Shown: one piece after another, positions 20,899 through 31,577 of the stretch
How the letters are laid out: the number at the start of each line of letters is the position of its first letter
How positions within the stretch are numbered: position 1 is the first letter of the stretch
Source of the DNA: Closterium sp. Naga37s-1
Lineage: Eukaryota; Streptophyta; Zygnematophyceae; Desmidiales; Closteriaceae
Length of the DNA stretch: 64,000 nucleotides
Reading direction: 5' to 3'
Assembly: GCA_947471745.1 (NCBI GenBank)
Contig: CANJKZ010001109.1
Location: 2,232,001 to 2,296,000, forward strand
The notes under the pieces: generated by a model
Told to the model about the DNA's origin: nothing
The model's database searches: none
What the model saw: only the letters and a program-made list of their open reading frames with translations
Made by a program: the position numbers and the translations under genes

Positions 20899-21932
20899 CT
20901 AGACGGCCTGCCGCAGAGCGAGGTGCCACCAGTGGTGCTGCACGCCCATGTGCAGCAGCATCGTCCGCACTGACTCCACCACCGTCCTCATCTCCCGCTC
21001 CGCCATGCCGTTCTGCTGCGGGGTGTACGGGCAGGTCAGGTCGTGGACGATCCCCTGTCCGTCCACGAAGTTGGTGAACTTCTTCCCGAGGAACTCCCCC
21101 CCTCGGTCCGAGCGCAACATCAGCACCGACTTCTTCGTCTGCCTCTCCACCAACACCAGCCACTTCTGGAACTCCAGCAGCACGTCCGACTTCTTGGCGA
21201 CCGGCCGCACCCACACGAAGCTTGTCTTGCGGTCCTTCAGCAGCAGGAAGTACAAGCTGCCGTCCTTGGCAGCCACGCGGAACGGCCCGCACAGGTCGAT
21301 GTGCACGACAGCCAGCACGTCGTGGGCGTCGGAGCCTTGGTCGGGGAAGGTGTGCCGCGCCAGCTTCCCGCCGACGCACGAGACACACGGTGAGTCGGCG
21401 TCCGTCGCCAACTTGAGGTCCAGCCCAATGGCGACCTCGTTCTTCGCCGAGCTCCTGATCGTGTCCATGCCGACGTGCGCAAGCCTCGCGTGCATCCGGT
21501 CCGGCGTCGACTTCGTCTTCGAGACGATCGCCCGCAGAGCCACAACCTCCGGTGTGAGCGACGTCGACGTCGTCGAGCAGGGACGCAGGTCGGTGCAGAG
21601 GAGTCGCCCAGAGTATGTCGCCCGACCGAGCACCTCCCCTGCTGCCGAGACGAGCAGCATGCCGTCTCCGTCCTCCTGCAGCTTCATGCCGTGCTCCTTC
21701 AGCTGGCCGGCCGACAGCAGGTTGGCCCGCACACCCGGGACGTACAGCACGTCGGGGATGAGCACCTGCTTCCCGGCCTCTCCTTGCAGGGCGACGGTGC
21801 CATGGCCGTGGACGTCCTGGAGCGCCACATTGAAGCCGCGCACATGCTTGATGAGGCCGCTCGGCTGCAGGTCGACGAAGACCTCCTTCGTCCCCATCAG
21901 GTGGTGGGAGCAGCCGCTGTCGAGCAGGAGAC
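20899..21932 (-). pseudogene. B1 protease, pre-integrase and integrase core
   Basis: The minus strand starts at the protease active site LDSGCSHHL (about 21900-21925). Next are the pre-integrase HARLAHVGMD and CVSCVGGK (HHCC zinc site), HIDLCGP (first Asp), RSDRGGEF (second Asp, about 21095-21120) and QQNGMAERE (catalytic Glu, about 20995-21030). It stops at TAG where B2 has TGG (Trp) in the same context (RQAVW). The ORF extends rightward to 22041 only because A5 untranslated sequence is fused in frame. Confidence 0.9.
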
Positions 21933-22031
21933 CAGTCAAGCAAAGCAAAGCAAGCTCAGGGTGGATCACAACGTCACCACACATTCCGAGCACAAGTTCA
22001 AGGCCACAAGGCCAGTTCACATGCAAGATCA
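21933..22031 (-). mobile_element. A5 3' UTR fragment left of A4
   Basis: The minus strand matches the A2 3' UTR (about 13532-13630: TTGCATGTGAACTGGCC, GAGCTTGCTTTGCTTTGCTT). It joins the A5 sequence at 35958 once A4 and one GATCA copy are removed. Its other end is fused to B1 protease at about 21933, so the 3' LTR of A5 is lost. Confidence 0.85.
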
Positions 22032-22167
22032 TGTCAAACATTATATGTTTATATTGTGTAGGCTATAGTGGGTTTAGCCTTAGGGGGTACAGCATTGTTA
22101 GGGTTTCCTACTTGTATCCCCCTCCTACCTAGTTTCATCCATTCTCGTTCTATTCTGGATTCTAACA
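22032..22167 (+). repeat. A4 5' LTR (136 bp)
   Basis: TGTCAAACATTATATG...GGATTCTAACA. It is preceded by GATCA and followed by a primer-binding site. It matches 35822-35957 except at about one position (CATTG versus CTTTG). Confidence 0.95.
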
Positions 22168-22218
22168 TGGTATCACGAGCCTAGGTTGCTACCTAGGACC
22201 GCTTTCTACTATGGGCCC
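22168..22218 (+). promoter_or_regulatory. A4 primer-binding site, hairpin and GGGCCC box
   Basis: TGGTATCACGAGCC (22168-22181) is the primer site. A perfect 7-bp hairpin (CCTAGGT, loop TGCT, ACCTAGG) spans 22180-22197. ATGGGCCCAC follows at 22211-22220. Stem sequence is unlike A1/A2 and A3, but position and pairing are kept. Confidence 0.8.
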
Positions 22219-23347
22219 ACTATTCCGCTAGAAGCGCCCTCGTGCGCCCTACCTTACGTGCGCCCTCGTGCGCCTTTCTCTGCTAGTGCGCCTTCGTGCG
22301 CCCTCGTGCGCCCTCGTGCGCCCTCGTGCGCCCTCGTGCGCCTTTCTCTGCTAGTGCGCCTTCGTGCGCCTTCGTGCGCCCTCGTACGCCCTCGTGCGCC
22401 CTCGTGCACCTTCGTGCGCCCTCGTGCGCCCTCGTGCGCCCTCGAGCGCCCTCGTGCGCCCTCGAGCCGCCCCTGCAGGTCCGTCAGGCCCCCTCGTCAC
22501 CTGCCCGTGACGTAGCACCTGCCCGCGGCGTCGTCGCCTGCCCGCGGCGTCGTCGCCTGCCTGCGGCGTCGTCGCCTGCCCGCGACGTAGCCCCTGCCCG
22601 CGGCGTCGTCGCCTGCCCGCGGCGTCGTCGCCTGCCCGCGGCGTCGTCGCCTGCCCGCGGCGTCGTCACCTGCTCGCCGCGTCGCCCTGCCCACGGCGTC
22701 GCCACCTGCTCGCGGCATCGCCCTGCTCGCGGTGTCGTCACCTGCTCGCCGCGTCGCCCTGCCCGCCGCGTCGCCCTGCTCGCGGCGTCGTCACCTGCTC
22801 GCCGCGTCGCCCTGCCCGCGGCGTCGTCACCTGCCCGCCAAGTCGCCCTGCCCGCGGCGTCGCCACCTGCCCGCCGCGTCGCCCTGCTCGCCGCGTCGCC
22901 CTGACCTAATCCGCGCCTGGCCTCTGGAGCAGCCGCCCCTGGCCACTGGAGCAGCCGCCACTGCAGGAGCCGCCCCTCGCCCCTGGAGCAGCCGCCCCTG
23001 CAGCAGCCGCCCCTGGCCCCTGGAGCAACCACCGCTGCAGCAGCCGCCCCTGGCCCCTGGAGCAGCCGCCCCTGGCACCTGGAGCAGCTGCCGTCGCGGC
23101 CCGGCCTCGCCCTGCAGCAGCTGCCGCGGAGCTCCCTGCTGCGGCCCGGCCCCGCCCTGCAGTTGTAGCGGCCCCGCTGTCGCCACCGTCTTGCGCCTGC
23201 CGCGCCGACCACTGGTGAGCATTGCCCTGCCAGCACTGCTACCGCTGCTACTGCTGCTACTGCCTTTACTACTCCCACTGCTACTGCTCCTGCTGTTACT
23301 GCTGTTACTGCCGCTACTACTGCTACTGCTACTCCTAGCGTGGCCAG
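22219..23347 (+). repeat. A4 leader minisatellites
   Basis: No gene. About 22230-22470 is a 10-bp repeat of CGCCCTCGTG type. About 22500-22900 is a 19-bp repeat (GCCTGCCCGCGGCGTCGTC and variants). About 22905-23090 is CTGGAGCAGCCGCCCCTG-like. About 23240-23336 is a CTG/CTA trinucleotide tract. Units differ from those of A1/A2, but the leader is repeat-filled in the same place. Confidence 0.82.
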
Positions 23348-24620
23348 ATGCAGCTCCAGGGCCGTGCGCGTGAGTCCCTCACGCCCCAGCAGCTTCGTGA
23401 GTGGTACGCTAGTTGGGGCTGTCGGGGTGGCCGTAGTGGTAGTCGCTCTGGAGTGGGTCGGTCGGGAGCTTCTGGTAGTGGACAGGTGCAGCTGCCGTGT
23501 CCTCTTTCGCCCCAGCAGCTTCGTGCGTGGTACGCTAGTTGGGGCTGTCGGGGTGGCCGTAGTGGTAGTCGCTCTGGAGTGGGTCGGTTGGGAGCTTCTA
23601 GTAGTGGACAGGTGCAGCTGCCGTGTCCTCTTTCGCCCCAGCAGCTTCGTGAGTGGTACGCCAGTTGGGGCTGTTGGGGTGGCCGTAGTGGCAGTCGCTC
23701 TGGAGTGCGTCGTTCGGGAGCTTCTGGTAGTGGACAGGTGCAGCTGCCGTGTCCTGTGAGTGAGGCTGCCGCTCTAGGTGCTCGTGCGTCTGTTGCCCTA
23801 GGTGCTGGTGAGGCTACCACTCCCGTTACTCGCGTGTCTGCTACCCCAGGTGCTGGTGAGGCTGCTGCTCTAGGTGCTAGTGAGTCTGCGCCCCCTGGTA
23901 CTGAGTCGACTGAGGCACTGCACACCTTCACTCTGGACTCAGGTGCTTCTCGCTGTTTCTTTCGTGACCGCACTGCCCTTGAGCCGCTTGCTCGGCCAGT
24001 TGCTGTCTCCCTCGCTGACCCCTCTGGGGGTCCGGTCATTGCGACCTCCTCCACTGTCCTTCCTTGTCCTGCGGTCCCGTCGGGCACACTGTCAGGTCTC
24101 CACCTCCCCTCGTTCTCTACGAACTTGGTGGCGGGTTGTGCGCTCCAGGACGGGGGTGTTCACCAGTTCACCCCTGCCTACGAGCGCGTGACACACTGCA
24201 CGTGTGCTCGGACGGGCCGTCACCTGGCTACCTTCACTCGGCAGCCGGGGTCGGACCTGTACGCACTGACCACTGAGTCCCCTCAGGTAGCTGCGTCTGC
24301 GTCTGCGTCAGGTCAGCTGTCGGCCCCCTGCTCGTGTCGCTCTTTGGCGCACGAGACCGTCCTCTGGCACCACCGACTTGGTCACCCGTCCGTGCAGCGC
24401 CTTCGTGCCATGCACAAACGGTACCTTGTCTCTGGTCTTCCCAGGGTTCTCCCTCCCCTCCCACCCTCGCCTGCTCCTCCCTGTCTTCCCTGTGTCGAGG
24501 GGCGGCAGCGCGCCGCTCCTCACTCCTCCTCGTTTCCCCCGACGACTGCTCCCTTGCAGACGCTCCACATGGACGTGTGGGGCCCAGCCCGCGTCCGTGG
24601 TCAGGGTCAGGAGAGGTACT
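23348..24620 (+). pseudogene. A4 Gag remnant, protease, integrase start
   Basis: The ORF begins at ATG 23348 with three tandem modules carrying (S/T)PQQLR(E/A)WYASWGC (about 23378, 23505, 23636). It passes to Ala/Gly-rich sequence without the CX13C zinc-like site. The protease active site DSGA is at about 23934, the pre-integrase HHRLGHPS at about 24370 with CLPC, and HMDVWGP at about 24568. It is cut by A3 at 24620. When A3 and one GTACT are removed the frame continues at 31709, so the site was open before insertion. Confidence 0.9.
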
Positions 24621-24751
24621 TGTTACGATAAGAATGAATTGATAGAAAATGTGAAGTACAACCCTAGATATAGCAAACCCTAATCATGCAAGTAAGTAGA
24701 AATGTAACACCTAGACTAACCTAAACAACACATATAAAATATATGTTGACA
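24621..24751 (-). repeat. A3 3' LTR (131 bp)
   Basis: On the minus strand TGTCAACATATATTTTATAT...TCTTATCGTAACA. It is flanked outside by GTACT and inside by the purine tract. It reads identical to the 5' LTR. The TATATTTTATA stretch is a possible TATA element. Confidence 0.96.
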
Positions 24752-24967
24752 CACCCCCATAGTCTAGGTGACGGAAGTCCTGTAGAAACAACAAGAGCAA
24801 GCAACAGTCACAAGACCAGTCTACAAGAACAAGACAAATCTCAGGGTGGAGCTCAAAGTCACCACACACTCCGAGAGCAAGCAAGGGGCCACAAGGCCAG
24901 TCCACATGCAGGTATATAGCAAATATAAAGAGATGCAAGAGTACAAGACATGCAGGACAAGGCATCT
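24752..24967 (-). promoter_or_regulatory. A3 3' UTR and polypurine tract
   Basis: The minus strand ends CTATGGGGGTG directly before the LTR (24752-24762), the same purine tract as A2 and A4. The rest is untranslated and similar in style to the A2 tail (GCATGTGGACTGGCC). Confidence 0.8.
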
Positions 24968-27558
24968 CTAAGCAAGCAAGTGAGGACGGGCAGGCACAAG
25001 GCCAAGCTGGGTGCAGAAACGCTGGTGGTCACAAGGCGGCAACGCCTTGGTGAAGATATCTGCCGTGTTGGCCTCAGAGACCACACGTCGAACGAGTGCC
25101 TGTCCACGCTGCTGCAACTCACGCAGAAGGAAGTAACGAAGCTGGATGTGCTTCGCCTTCCCAACCAGTCGGGGCTCCTCACACAACAGGACAGCAGACC
25201 TGTTGTCGGCGAACAAGACTGGGGGAGAGCGAGGCCGCTCACCAAGGTCGGTGAGAAGGAAAGACAGCCAGCGAAGCTCCTGAGCAGCCATGGCCGCAGC
25301 GTACACCTCTGCCTCACAGCTGGAACCGGCGACGGACGACGCCCGAGTCGATCGCCACGAAACAGCACCTGCCCCGAGGCTAAAGGAGTACCCCTGTGTA
25401 GACCGACGCGTCTCCGCGTCGTCGGCCCACGACGAGTCCGAGTAACCTGTGAGTGTAACTGGCTGCTTCCCTCCAAGGACAAGTCCCATGCCTGATGTAC
25501 TCGCCACATACTTCGCCACCCTCTTAGCAGCGTACCAGTGGGAAGGTCGATGTCTCCCAGGCGCAACAAAGCGCGCAAGGACGCTAAGAGGGTAAGCTAG
25601 GTCTGGGCGAGTACAGGTCATCAGGTACATGAGACAACCCACCAGCTCAGGATATGGACCACTGGACTCAAATGACTCGTCCGAAGGTGGAGCCGTGAGC
25701 CCATGATCCACACCAAGAGGGGTGAGATGTACCTTGGAGAACGGGAAGCGAAACCGCGTGAGGATCTGCTCGACCATATGCGACTGAGTCAGCGTAATGG
25801 TGCGAGCTGCCCTGTCCCTGGTGATCTGCAGGCCAAGGTAGTGCTGCAGCTCACCAAGGTCAGTGCAAGTGTGTCTCCTCTGCAGTTCCTCCTTCACGGA
25901 GGCCAGCGCGCGTCGGTCGGGAGTGGCGAACACTAGGTCGTCGACGTAGACCAGGACAAAGAACGGGGTCGAGCCACGGCGAACGAACAGTGACGGGTCA
26001 GCAGACGACGGAAAGAAGTCAAGAGCTGCAAGGGTCGAGCGAAGTGTGTCGTGCCACTCACGTGGGGCCTGACGCAGGCCGTAGACTGGTCGACGCAGCT
26101 GCCACTGGGTCCCAGGTGGGAAAGAGCCAGTGAAGCCAGGCGGGCGACGCAGCCAGATCTGCTCGTGCAGGCTTCCCTGAAGGAACGCGGTGGAAAAGTC
26201 CAAGGAGTGCAACTCGTAGTCGCGCTGGGCTGCAATATGCAGCAACACCCGAAGAGTACTCATCTTCGGGGTGGGAGCGAAGGTCTGGAAGAAGTCCACC
26301 CCCTCTCGCTGACTGAAGCCTCTCGCAACATAGCGCGCCTTGAACACAGGTGGTGATCCAGGCGGCCGCTTCACCTTGTAGAGCCATCGGCCACTGACGA
26401 CATTCGTCCCAGGTGGTGGGACTGCGTCGACGTAAGTGCCTGTGGACCTATAAGATGCCATCTCTGCCTCCTCAGCTGCTATCCAGTACGAAGCCCAGGG
26501 TCCCGAGACCGCCTCGGCGTGAGTGCGAGGGATCGGGATGTCAAGGGCGTCTGGATCCCCCTCAGGGGCAAGCAGCATGGCGCAGAGATGAGGAACAGCG
26601 GCCGCAAGGAAACCAAGCTCGAACTGCCTGTCCTCTACGACCTCCAGGGGAAAGACAGGAGCACCCCCAGAGGACGGAGAACGTGCAGGGCCACTCACCA
26701 AGTGAGCGGCGTAGTCAAGGCGGTGGGAAGAGGCAAAGCCAGAGACAGTGGTAACAAGTGCTGAGACAGACGACAGAGGTGCAGTCGGGTGAGTGACCAA
26801 CGCGGACAAAACACGGGAGACGACAGGACGGGAGGCACGGAGGTAGTCGGACAACGGGTCGTGAAGCACAGTGAGGGACGACTCAGGGGGCTGTGGAAGG
26901 ACAGGAGGAGGTGGAACACGAGAGCGGAGAACAAGGTGAAACGGACCGTCTGCACGGTAACGGGACCGACGGGGCTGTGGAGACACAGCACGACTGAGGG
27001 GAGGACGACGAGTCCACTGGGAGGAGGAAAGGGACTCAACTGGTGGAACAGGAGGGGACGGTAGGGGACCACGAACAAAGCGTGCAGGTGCTGGGTCGGG
27101 GAGGTCGCGTAGTCGCAGTCGCTGCTGCTCCGCCTCCTCTGGCGTCTGCTGCGACGGTACCGGCCCCTGCTGCTGCTCCTGTGGCTCCGCCTCTGCCCTC
27201 TCCTGCTGCGGCTGCAGCTGTACCCGCTGCTGCGACCGGGACTCCTGCGCTACCCTCTCCTGCTGCTGCCGTGACTCCTCCTCTACTCTCTCCTGCTGCG
27301 TCTGTAACTGCACCTGCTGCTGCGGGTGGGACTCCTGCTCTACCCTCTCCTGGTGTGGCCGTGACTGCTCCTCTACTCTCTCCTGCTGTGTCTGTAACTG
27401 CACCTGCTGCTGCGGGCGGGACTCCTGCACTACCCTCTCCTGGTGCGGCCGTGACTCCTCCTCTACCCTCTCCTGCTGCGGCTGCAGCTGCACCCGCTGC
27501 TGCGACCGGGACTCCTGCGCTACCCTCTCGTGCTGCTGCTGTGACTCCTCCTCTACTC

Positions 27559-27589
<31 letters not shown>

Positions 27590-29992
27590 GCGCTGCTGCT
27601 GCTGCTGTGCCCTCTCAAATCGCTCACGCTCCTCCCTCTCCAACCGGAGGAGACGCTGCTCACGGGTCAGGAAACGTACAGTGCGCGGTATAGGCGCCAC
27701 AGTGCCAGTGCCTCCAGCTCCAGCACCCCCAGAACCAGCACCTCCACCACCGACACCCCCGGGGCCTCCAGTACCTCCCGCAGGAACACCCCCAGGCTCC
27801 GCAGCAACCGACCGCAGAGAAGAAGGAGGAGGAAACTGCGGGACGGACGGGAAGCCAGGGGGTGAGGCAGGGCGAGGCCACCGAGTCGAGGTTGCCGTGT
27901 CCTCCACAGGAGTGACCTCCACGCCCACAACCCCTGCACCCCCAGAGCCGACACCACCAGCTCCTGCAGCCCCAGTACCCTCACCCTCCGCAACTGCACC
28001 TCCCGCACCCCTAGACACGACAGGGACTAGACGCTGCGGGGGGGAAGACTGCGGAGTGACGTGCGACACACCTGACGGGGCAGGACGCGAAGGGGGGGGG
28101 GCTACCGGGGCGACTGGTGGGGGCTCAAGGGTGAGGAACAGCGGGGGGGAAAAGGCCTCAGTACCTCGGTGGGGGCGACTCCTGTAGTAACAGACAGACT
28201 CGTCGAACGTGACGTCCTGCGAAGCGAAGAACTGGTAGGTGACCGGGTCGTAGAACACCCAGCCGGAGGCGTCCAAAGGGAAGCCAAGAAAGACGCAGGC
28301 ACGAGTGCGCGGAGACAACTTGTTCGCGCCAGGGGCGCGAACGTGAGCAAGACAACCCCAGACGCGGAAGTCAGCTGATACGCCCGGAGAACCTGTCCAA
28401 AGGGAGACCGGCGTCACCCTTGGCCGTGCGTCACTGGGCCACAGGTTCAGCTGGTGCGCGGCGTAGCGGACTGCCTGGGGCCACAAGAACTGGGGGGCAC
28501 CGGCATGGCACATGGAGGTCCGGGCAACCTCCATGACCAGGCCGATGCGTCGCTCGGCTACCCCGTTCTGCTGCGGTGATGCTGGTAGCGTGTAAGACTG
28601 GATGATCCCCCGACCCTGACAGAACGTCTCCAGGCGAGTGGAAGAAAACTCACCACCACGGTCCGAGTGTAGGCGAAGCCCACACAGGCCCTGGGCGCCA
28701 CCCCACGCTAGTAGCCACGGCTCGAGGACGGTAGGCACGTCGGCCTTCCGTCGCAAGGGGAAAACCGTGGTGTAGCGGGAGTAGTCGTCCACCACAATCA
28801 GGAAGTAGCGCTCCTGACGTGGGCCAAGGACCGGAGAGGGGCCCCAGACGTCCAAGTGCAGGGTCTCGAAGGGAGCCGTGGTGGGGGGGAACGAGGAGGA
28901 GTGAGGGGCAGCGCGCTGCCGACCCTCGACGCAAGGAGTGCACAGCGGCGCAGGCGAGCGGGGAAGCGGTGCAAGCGACCCTGGGAGACCTGAGACCAGA
29001 CGGTAACGTGCCATCCTACTGAGACGCGGGAACGACGGGTGACCTAGACGGTGGTGCCAGAGGACCGACGGGTGGGTGAGGGACCGACAGTCACACGACA
29101 CAGCAGCTACCTGACCTGACCTGACCTGACCCGACTCAGTGTGGTGGGACCCAGTGTGTAGTGAGTACAGACCAGATCCCGGCTCTCTGTGGAATGTGGC
29201 CAGGGGCGCCCCAGTGGCACCGACAGTGTAGGAGGCAACAGGCTCGTCCAGTGGGAAAGTAGTGACTACGCCTAGGTCGTGAAGGTGACTGACACCCACC
29301 AGGTTCCTAGAGAACGAGGGGGTGTAGTAACCTGTAAGAAAACCTGAGGGAGCCGCCGGACACGGAAGAGTGGTGGTGCTGCTAGCAACTACACGTCCCA
29401 CAGAGGGGTCAGCCAAGGCGACAGTGACTGGAGTGCGCAGTGGTGTGAGGTCGGTACAGTCGCGAAAGAAACAGCTGGACGCTCCAGAATCTAGGGTGAA
29501 GGAAAGCTGTGCAGTCTGTGGGGTCGCACCCGAACCAGCTACAAAGGCTAGTGCTAGACTAGTGGTAGCTGCAGCTTCTACACAAAGACCCTCAGAGGCG
29601 TCGGGACTGGAAACAACACACGCACCAAGACTGGAAACACAGGTCTCTACTCGTGCAGCCGGAAAGGGTCCTAGACCAGGCAGGTGAGACTCAACTGGTG
29701 CAGTAGTGCGCTGGCGAAGGCGCGAAGGCCAGTGCGGTGTAATAGCGTGAGGACCAAAACGCTCACGGTGGAGGTCGTCGAGTCGACGGTAGCAGCTGGA
29801 CGCAGTGTGGTCAGGACTCCAGCAGGTAGTGCCAGCACCAGGGCCTGTCAGGGCCCGGTACCCGCAGGGGCCGACGTCTCGCCCACTGCTAGCTGAGCCA
29901 CTGCTGGGGGCGCCACACTTTGGACCCGCAGGCCCCCACTGACGGGAGTGCTGCGGCTGGCCCTGCTGCTGTAGAACCCTAGTACATGCCAT
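24968..29992 (-). CDS. A3 polyprotein: nucleocapsid remnant, protease, integrase, RT, RNase H
   Basis: 1674 aa with no internal stop. It starts MACTRVLQQQGQ at the first ATG; upstream is repeat sequence. CX13CX4HX4C, a zinc-knuckle-like site, lies near residues 43-67. The protease active site DSGA is near 167, and the pre-integrase HHRLGHPS near 311-318 with CTPC near 350. Integrase has HLDVWGP near 378, SDRGGEF near 440 and QQNGVAERR near 475, so all catalytic acids are present. A Gln/Glu-rich repeated linker (ERVEEESRPHQ type) covers about 785-965. RT has KARYVARGF, LDFSTAFLQG, YGLRQAP and YVDD near 1348; RNase H has SDSSWADD near 1515, SSCEAEVYAAAMAAQ and ADIFTKALPP. There is no capsid domain. 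Likely an enzymatically competent protein needing capsid from another copy. Confidence 0.95.
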
Positions 29993-31489
29993 GTGAGCCT
30001 ATGCTGCTGCTGGTTCTGCTGGGGGCAGCCTAAGCTGCTGCTGGTGCGCTGGGGGCAGCCTGTGCTGCTTCTGGTTCTGCTGAGAGGCAGCCTAGGCTGC
30101 TACTGGTTCTCCAGGGGGCAGCCAATGCTGCTGCTAGTGCGCTGGCAGTTGCCTAAGCTGCTGCTGGTGCGCTGGCGGTAGCCTAAGCTGCTGCTGGTGC
30201 GCTGGGGGCAGCCTATGCTGCTGCTGGTTCGCTGGGGGCAGCCTATGCTGCTGCTGCTGGTGCTCTGGCGGCAGCCTATGCTGCTGCTGGTTCGCTGGGG
30301 GCAGCCTATGCTGCTTCTGGCTCTGCTGGGGGCAGCCTTAGCTGCTACTGGTTTTGCTGGGGGCAGCCAATGCTACTGCTGGTGCACTGGTGGCAGCCTA
30401 TGCCGCTTCTGGTTCTGCTGGGGGCAGCCTACGCTGCTGCTGGTGCGCTGGGGGCAGCCTATGCTGCTGCTAGTGTGCTGGCGGCAGCCTATGCTGCTGC
30501 TGGTTCTGCTGGTTCTGCTGGTTCTGCTGGTTCTGCTGGTTCTGCTGGTTCTGCTGGTTCTGCTGGTTCTGCTGGTTCTGCTGGTTCTGTTGGTTCTGCT
30601 GGTTCTGCTGGGGGCAGCCTACGTTGCTGCTGGTGCGCTGGGGGCAGCCTATGCTGCTGCTGGTGTAGCTGGCGGCAGTGTAATCGGCTGGGGCTACTGA
30701 CGGCGGGTGTGGTAGATCGTGGGGAGGCAGGTTTCAGGTGGGGAAGCTGTTAAGGCAGCGGGCTACGGGTGAGGCGGCGGTTCTGTGCAGTTCTGTGCGG
30801 TTATGTGCAGTACTGTGCGGTTCTGTGAGGTTCAATGCGGTGGAGAGGACTGGGTGGGGCAGCTGATTCCGGGTGAGGTGTCTGGAACGGGTGGGGCAGC
30901 AGGTTTCCAGGTGGGGCGGCGGTTGTCAGGTCTGGGGCGGTGGTTTTCAGGTGGGGAAGCTGTTAAGGCGGCGGTTCTGTGCGGTTCTGTGCAGTTATGT
31001 GCAGTTCAATGCGGTGGAGAGGACTGGGTGGGGCGGCTGATCCCGGGTGAGGTGCCTGGAACGGGTGGGGCAGCAGGTTTCCAGGTGGGGCGGCGGTTGT
31101 CAGGTCTGGGGCGGCGGTTTTCAGGTGGGGAAGCTGTTAAGGCGGCGGTTCTGTGCGGTTCTGAGGGGGATTTCAGGTCTGGGGGCCGGTTACGACGGTG
31201 GGCTGCACGTGCGCGCGGCTACGACGTACTAGCGCGGAGCTGCGGGTGCGACTAAGGCTGCGCACGCAGCTACGTGCGTTCGTCTGCTGCGCGCTAGAGG
31301 ACTGGGGGGCAACACGCGGGGTAAAACGAGTGGGGCGCGGGGCTAAAAACCGAGTGACGCTCAGCAAAAAACGGGTGGGGCGCAGGGCAGAAACGGGTGA
31401 CGCGCGATGTCGACGGGGGGCGCGACCTACTCGGGCTCTACGGGGCAGGGCGCTTCGGGCTATGGGTCGCTACGAGGCGCGCGGGTGGT
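29993..31489 (-). repeat. A3 leader: 30-bp and 9-bp tandem repeats and a 174-bp duplication
   Basis: No convincing gene on either strand. About 29995-30680 consists of a 30-bp unit (on the plus strand GCCTATGCTGCTGCTGGTGC plus CTGGGGGCA-type ending), about 20 copies with variants. Inside it, about 30500-30610 is a 9-bp repeat of GGTTCTGCT. About 30831-31170 is a 174-bp segment (GGTGGAGAGGACTGGGTGGG) present nearly twice. About 31200-31489 is unique GC-rich leader. Confidence 0.82.
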
Positions 31490-31577
31490 GGGCCCATAGA
31501 CTATCGAGAGAAATTTCGCCTAAGGGAAAAAATCGCCTAGGGGAAATTTCGCCTAAGCGAAACCTAGCTCTATACCA
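31490..31577 (-). promoter_or_regulatory. A3 primer-binding site, hairpin and GGGCCC box
   Basis: The minus strand reads TGGTATAGAGCTAGG (31563-31577) after the LTR. A perfect 6-bp hairpin (TTTCGC, loop of four, GCGAAA) is at 31547-31562. Partly related copies of the stem sequence lie at 31510-31550. TATGGGCCCACCAC follows, with GGGCCC at 31490-31495. Confidence 0.8.

Larger units (their letters stand above)
18519..21932 (-). mobile_element. Copia element B1, 5'-truncated and internally deleted
   Basis: Minus-strand Copia element of a family distinct from A (different protease, CVSC, YGLKQSP). It begins within the protease at 21932, where it is fused to 3' UTR sequence of A5, and runs through integrase, an acidic linker, RT and RNase H to a stop at 18519. 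Gag and the 5' LTR are missing. TAG codons near 20899 and 20272 and a deletion near 19885 make it inactive. A second copy of the family (B2) is at 62123-64000. Confidence 0.88.

Noticed and set aside
22230..23340. Pro/Arg/Ala-rich ORFs in the A4 leader (for example 22296-22904)
   Set aside because: They arise from stop-free short-period GC repeats, and the same region reads open in several frames.
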